From positions 558,001 to 622,000 of the forward strand of contig CALOFP010000003.1 of the NCBI GenBank assembly GCA_942492635.1: a stretch of DNA of 64,000 nt, written 5' to 3'. Below the pieces are notes generated by a model. It ran no database searches. It worked only from the letters and a program-made list of their open reading frames with translations, and was not told the DNA's origin. Source of the DNA: CALOFP01 sp942492635. GTDB taxonomy: Bacteria > UBP6 > UBA1177 > CALOFP01. The position numbers and the translations under genes are program-made. Positions 62,753 to 64,000 of the stretch are shown piece by piece. Numbering within the stretch: the first letter of the stretch is position 1; the number at the start of each line of letters is the position of its first letter.

Positions 62753-64000
62753 ATGATAAAAAATATGGAAGTCAGAGTTGAAAGCGAGATAGGAAAACTT
62801 GAAGGTGTAATTCTCCACAGGCCTGGACAGGAAATCGAGAACATGATTCCTGAAAACGCAGAAGGTGCACTTTACAGCGACATTCTTAACCTCTCTGTTG
62901 CATCTAAGGAGTACGATCAGCTCTACGGCGCACTGGAAAAACTCACGAACGTCTTCAATGTGCGTGATCTTCTCACCGACATCCTGGCCAACGAGAAGGT
63001 GAAACAGACACTTCTCAGAAGGGTATGTTCCAGCGAGAAACTTTACGATCTCGAGGCGGAACTATACAGCATGGACGCACCGACTCTTGCAAAACACCTG
63101 CTTGAAGGTATGGTGATGAAGAAAAACTCTCTTACGAAGTACATGTCAAGCGAACGATATGCACTTCTGCCCCTATACAACTTCTTCTTCACACGCGACG
63201 CCTCAATGTCCGTATTCGACAGCGTTCTTATCGGAAAGATGGCAAGCAAGGTAAGGGAGAGAGAGTCCATAATCATGGAGGCTATTTTCGACTTTCACCC
63301 TGCATTCTCAACAAAAACGGTCAGTCCCTACAACAGCGTAAGTGACCTTGAAAACATCTACATAGAGGGTGGAGATGTTCTCATTGCAAGAGAGGATGTC
63401 CTCTGCATCGGTACAGGCCTTAGAACTTCACATCAGGGAATCGACTTCATTGTGGAAAAGTACAGCAAGCTCAGGAAGCCGGGAAAACTGCACATCATAG
63501 CGCAGGAGCTTCCCCACTCCCCCGAGTCCTTCATCCACCTCGACATGGTTTTCACATTCCTTGATAAGGACAAATGCATGGTTTACGAACCGGTAATAAT
63601 GAATAATCCCAAACTCCAGACTGTTCACATTGAGATCGAAGACGGCGAAGTAAAGAAGATCTACGACGAAAAGAACATACTCGAGGCACTCAAGGGGCTC
63701 GGGATGGATCTTGAACCGATCAGCTGCGGAGGAAGCGCAGACGAGTGGACAATGAAGCGTGAGCAGTGGCACAGCGGAGCAAACTTTTTCGCAGTGGGAC
63801 CGGGACAGGTCATCGGATACGAACGCAACACCAACACCATCAACGAACTTGCAAAACACGGCTTCTCCATCATCCGCGCTAAGGATCTCATCAGCGGAAA
63901 AGAGAAAGTAACAGCCGACCAGAAATTCGTGATCACGATCGAAGGAAGCGAACTTGCCCGAGGAGGCGGCGGATGCCGTTGCATGACGATGCCCGTAAGA
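62753..64000 (+). CDS. arcA: Arginine deiminase, 3' end cut by the window
   Basis: Hydrolyses arginine to citrulline and ammonia, first step of the ADI pathway. 416 codons are visible; family length is about 405-420, so only a few residues are missing. Seen are GVILHRPGQEIENM, FTRDASM, IEGGDVLI, HLDMVF and the active-site loop GGGGCRCMTMPVR with the nucleophilic cysteine. GGAG precedes the ATG by about six bases. Neither ornithine carbamoyltransferase nor carbamate kinase is within the window; they may follow. Confidence 0.95.
   Translation, partial: MIKNMEVRVESEIGKLEGVILHRPGQEIENMIPENAEGALYSDILNLSVASKEYDQLYGALEKLTNVFNVRDLLTDILANEKVKQTLLRRVCSSEKLYDLEAELYSMDAPTLAKHLLEGMVMKKNSLTKYMSSERYALLPLYNFFFTRDASMSVFDSVLIGKMASKVRERESIIMEAIFDFHPAFSTKTVSPYNSVSDLENIYIEGGDVLIAREDVLCIGTGLRTSHQGIDFIVEKYSKLRKPGKLHIIAQELPHSPESFIHLDMVFTFLDKDKCMVYEPVIMNNPKLQTVHIEIEDGEVKKIYDEKNILEALKGLGMDLEPISCGGSADEWTMKREQWHSGANFFAVGPGQVIGYERNTNTINELAKHGFSIIRAKDLISGKEKVTADQKFVITIEGSELARGGGGCRCMTMPVR

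Noticed and set aside
1..64000. tRNA, rRNA or CRISPR loci
   Set aside because: No cloverleaf-like segments, rRNA stretches or short direct repeats with spacers were recognised by eye; a covariance search was not possible.

Overview
The window reads as a chromosomal segment from an uncultured Gram-negative, probably anaerobic or fermentative bacterium. The evidence is outer-membrane-style lipoproteins, a complete mreBCD-mrdA-rodA rod-shape operon, sigma-54, a butyrate kinase/phosphotransbutyrylase pair and an arginine deiminase. The rpoN-ptsN-hprK-EIIA-HPr-ptsI order is a layout familiar from deltaproteobacterial-type lineages, but no marker here fixes the taxonomy. The right part (about 38.6-64 kb) is tightly packed core genome. 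The left part (1-38.6 kb) is accessory DNA, visibly richer in A+T and full of repeats.

Region 1 (0.2-20.8 kb, all minus strand) is a Tc (ABC) toxin operon. A consensus-like promoter at 20750-20778 precedes a fused TcB-TcC gene (13324-20706), whose RHS cocoon ends in a C-terminal domain with HNH-nuclease-like residues. A giant TcA gene (3753-13244) follows, carrying seven copies of an extra domain. Downstream come three genes not normally part of Tc loci: a 46-codon Cys-rich peptide gene (3587-3727), a Hint (Hedgehog/intein) autoprocessing protein with a Cys cluster (1795-3510), and a cysteine desulfurase with about 130 extra N-terminal residues and a CxxC (203-1723). This combination is the most interesting feature of the window.

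Region 2 (21.2-26.4 kb) holds a PAS-GGDEF diguanylate cyclase, a lipoprotein made of 21 regular 24-residue MORN/YwqK-type repeats, a small TIGR04076-like Cys protein, and a DUF2569-like membrane protein. The promoter and leader of the DUF2569-like gene are duplicated about 1.15 kb upstream. A decayed IS200-type transposase lies between.

Region 3 (26.5-38.6 kb) is a repeat-rich island. It contains a group II intron with an intact reverse transcriptase (27220-29162), a second copy that has lost the ORF (29291-29983), and an empty copy of the intron target at about 25378. It also contains a metzincin-like FG-GAP lipoprotein and a defence module: a Dsr1-type SIR2 NADase with a 99-residue neighbour, and a HEPN-like protein. 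Four copies of a degenerate AT-rich repeat lie beside or between these genes, and GC-rich palindromic repeats occur in three places.

Region 4 (38.6-51.3 kb, minus strand) looks like one long operon: rpoN, ptsN, hprK, mannose-type EIIA, HPr, ptsI, ptb, buk, a lipoprotein, ftsK and an amidohydrolase, with gaps of at most about 11 bases or short overlaps. No sugar permease is present, so the PTS proteins are probably regulatory. The divergent mreB-mreC-mreD-mrdA-rodA operon follows (51.5-56.9 kb). After it come typA/bipA (minus), an ankyrin-repeat protein whose 3' end overlaps a hybrid histidine kinase gene on the other strand, and an arginine deiminase cut by the window end.
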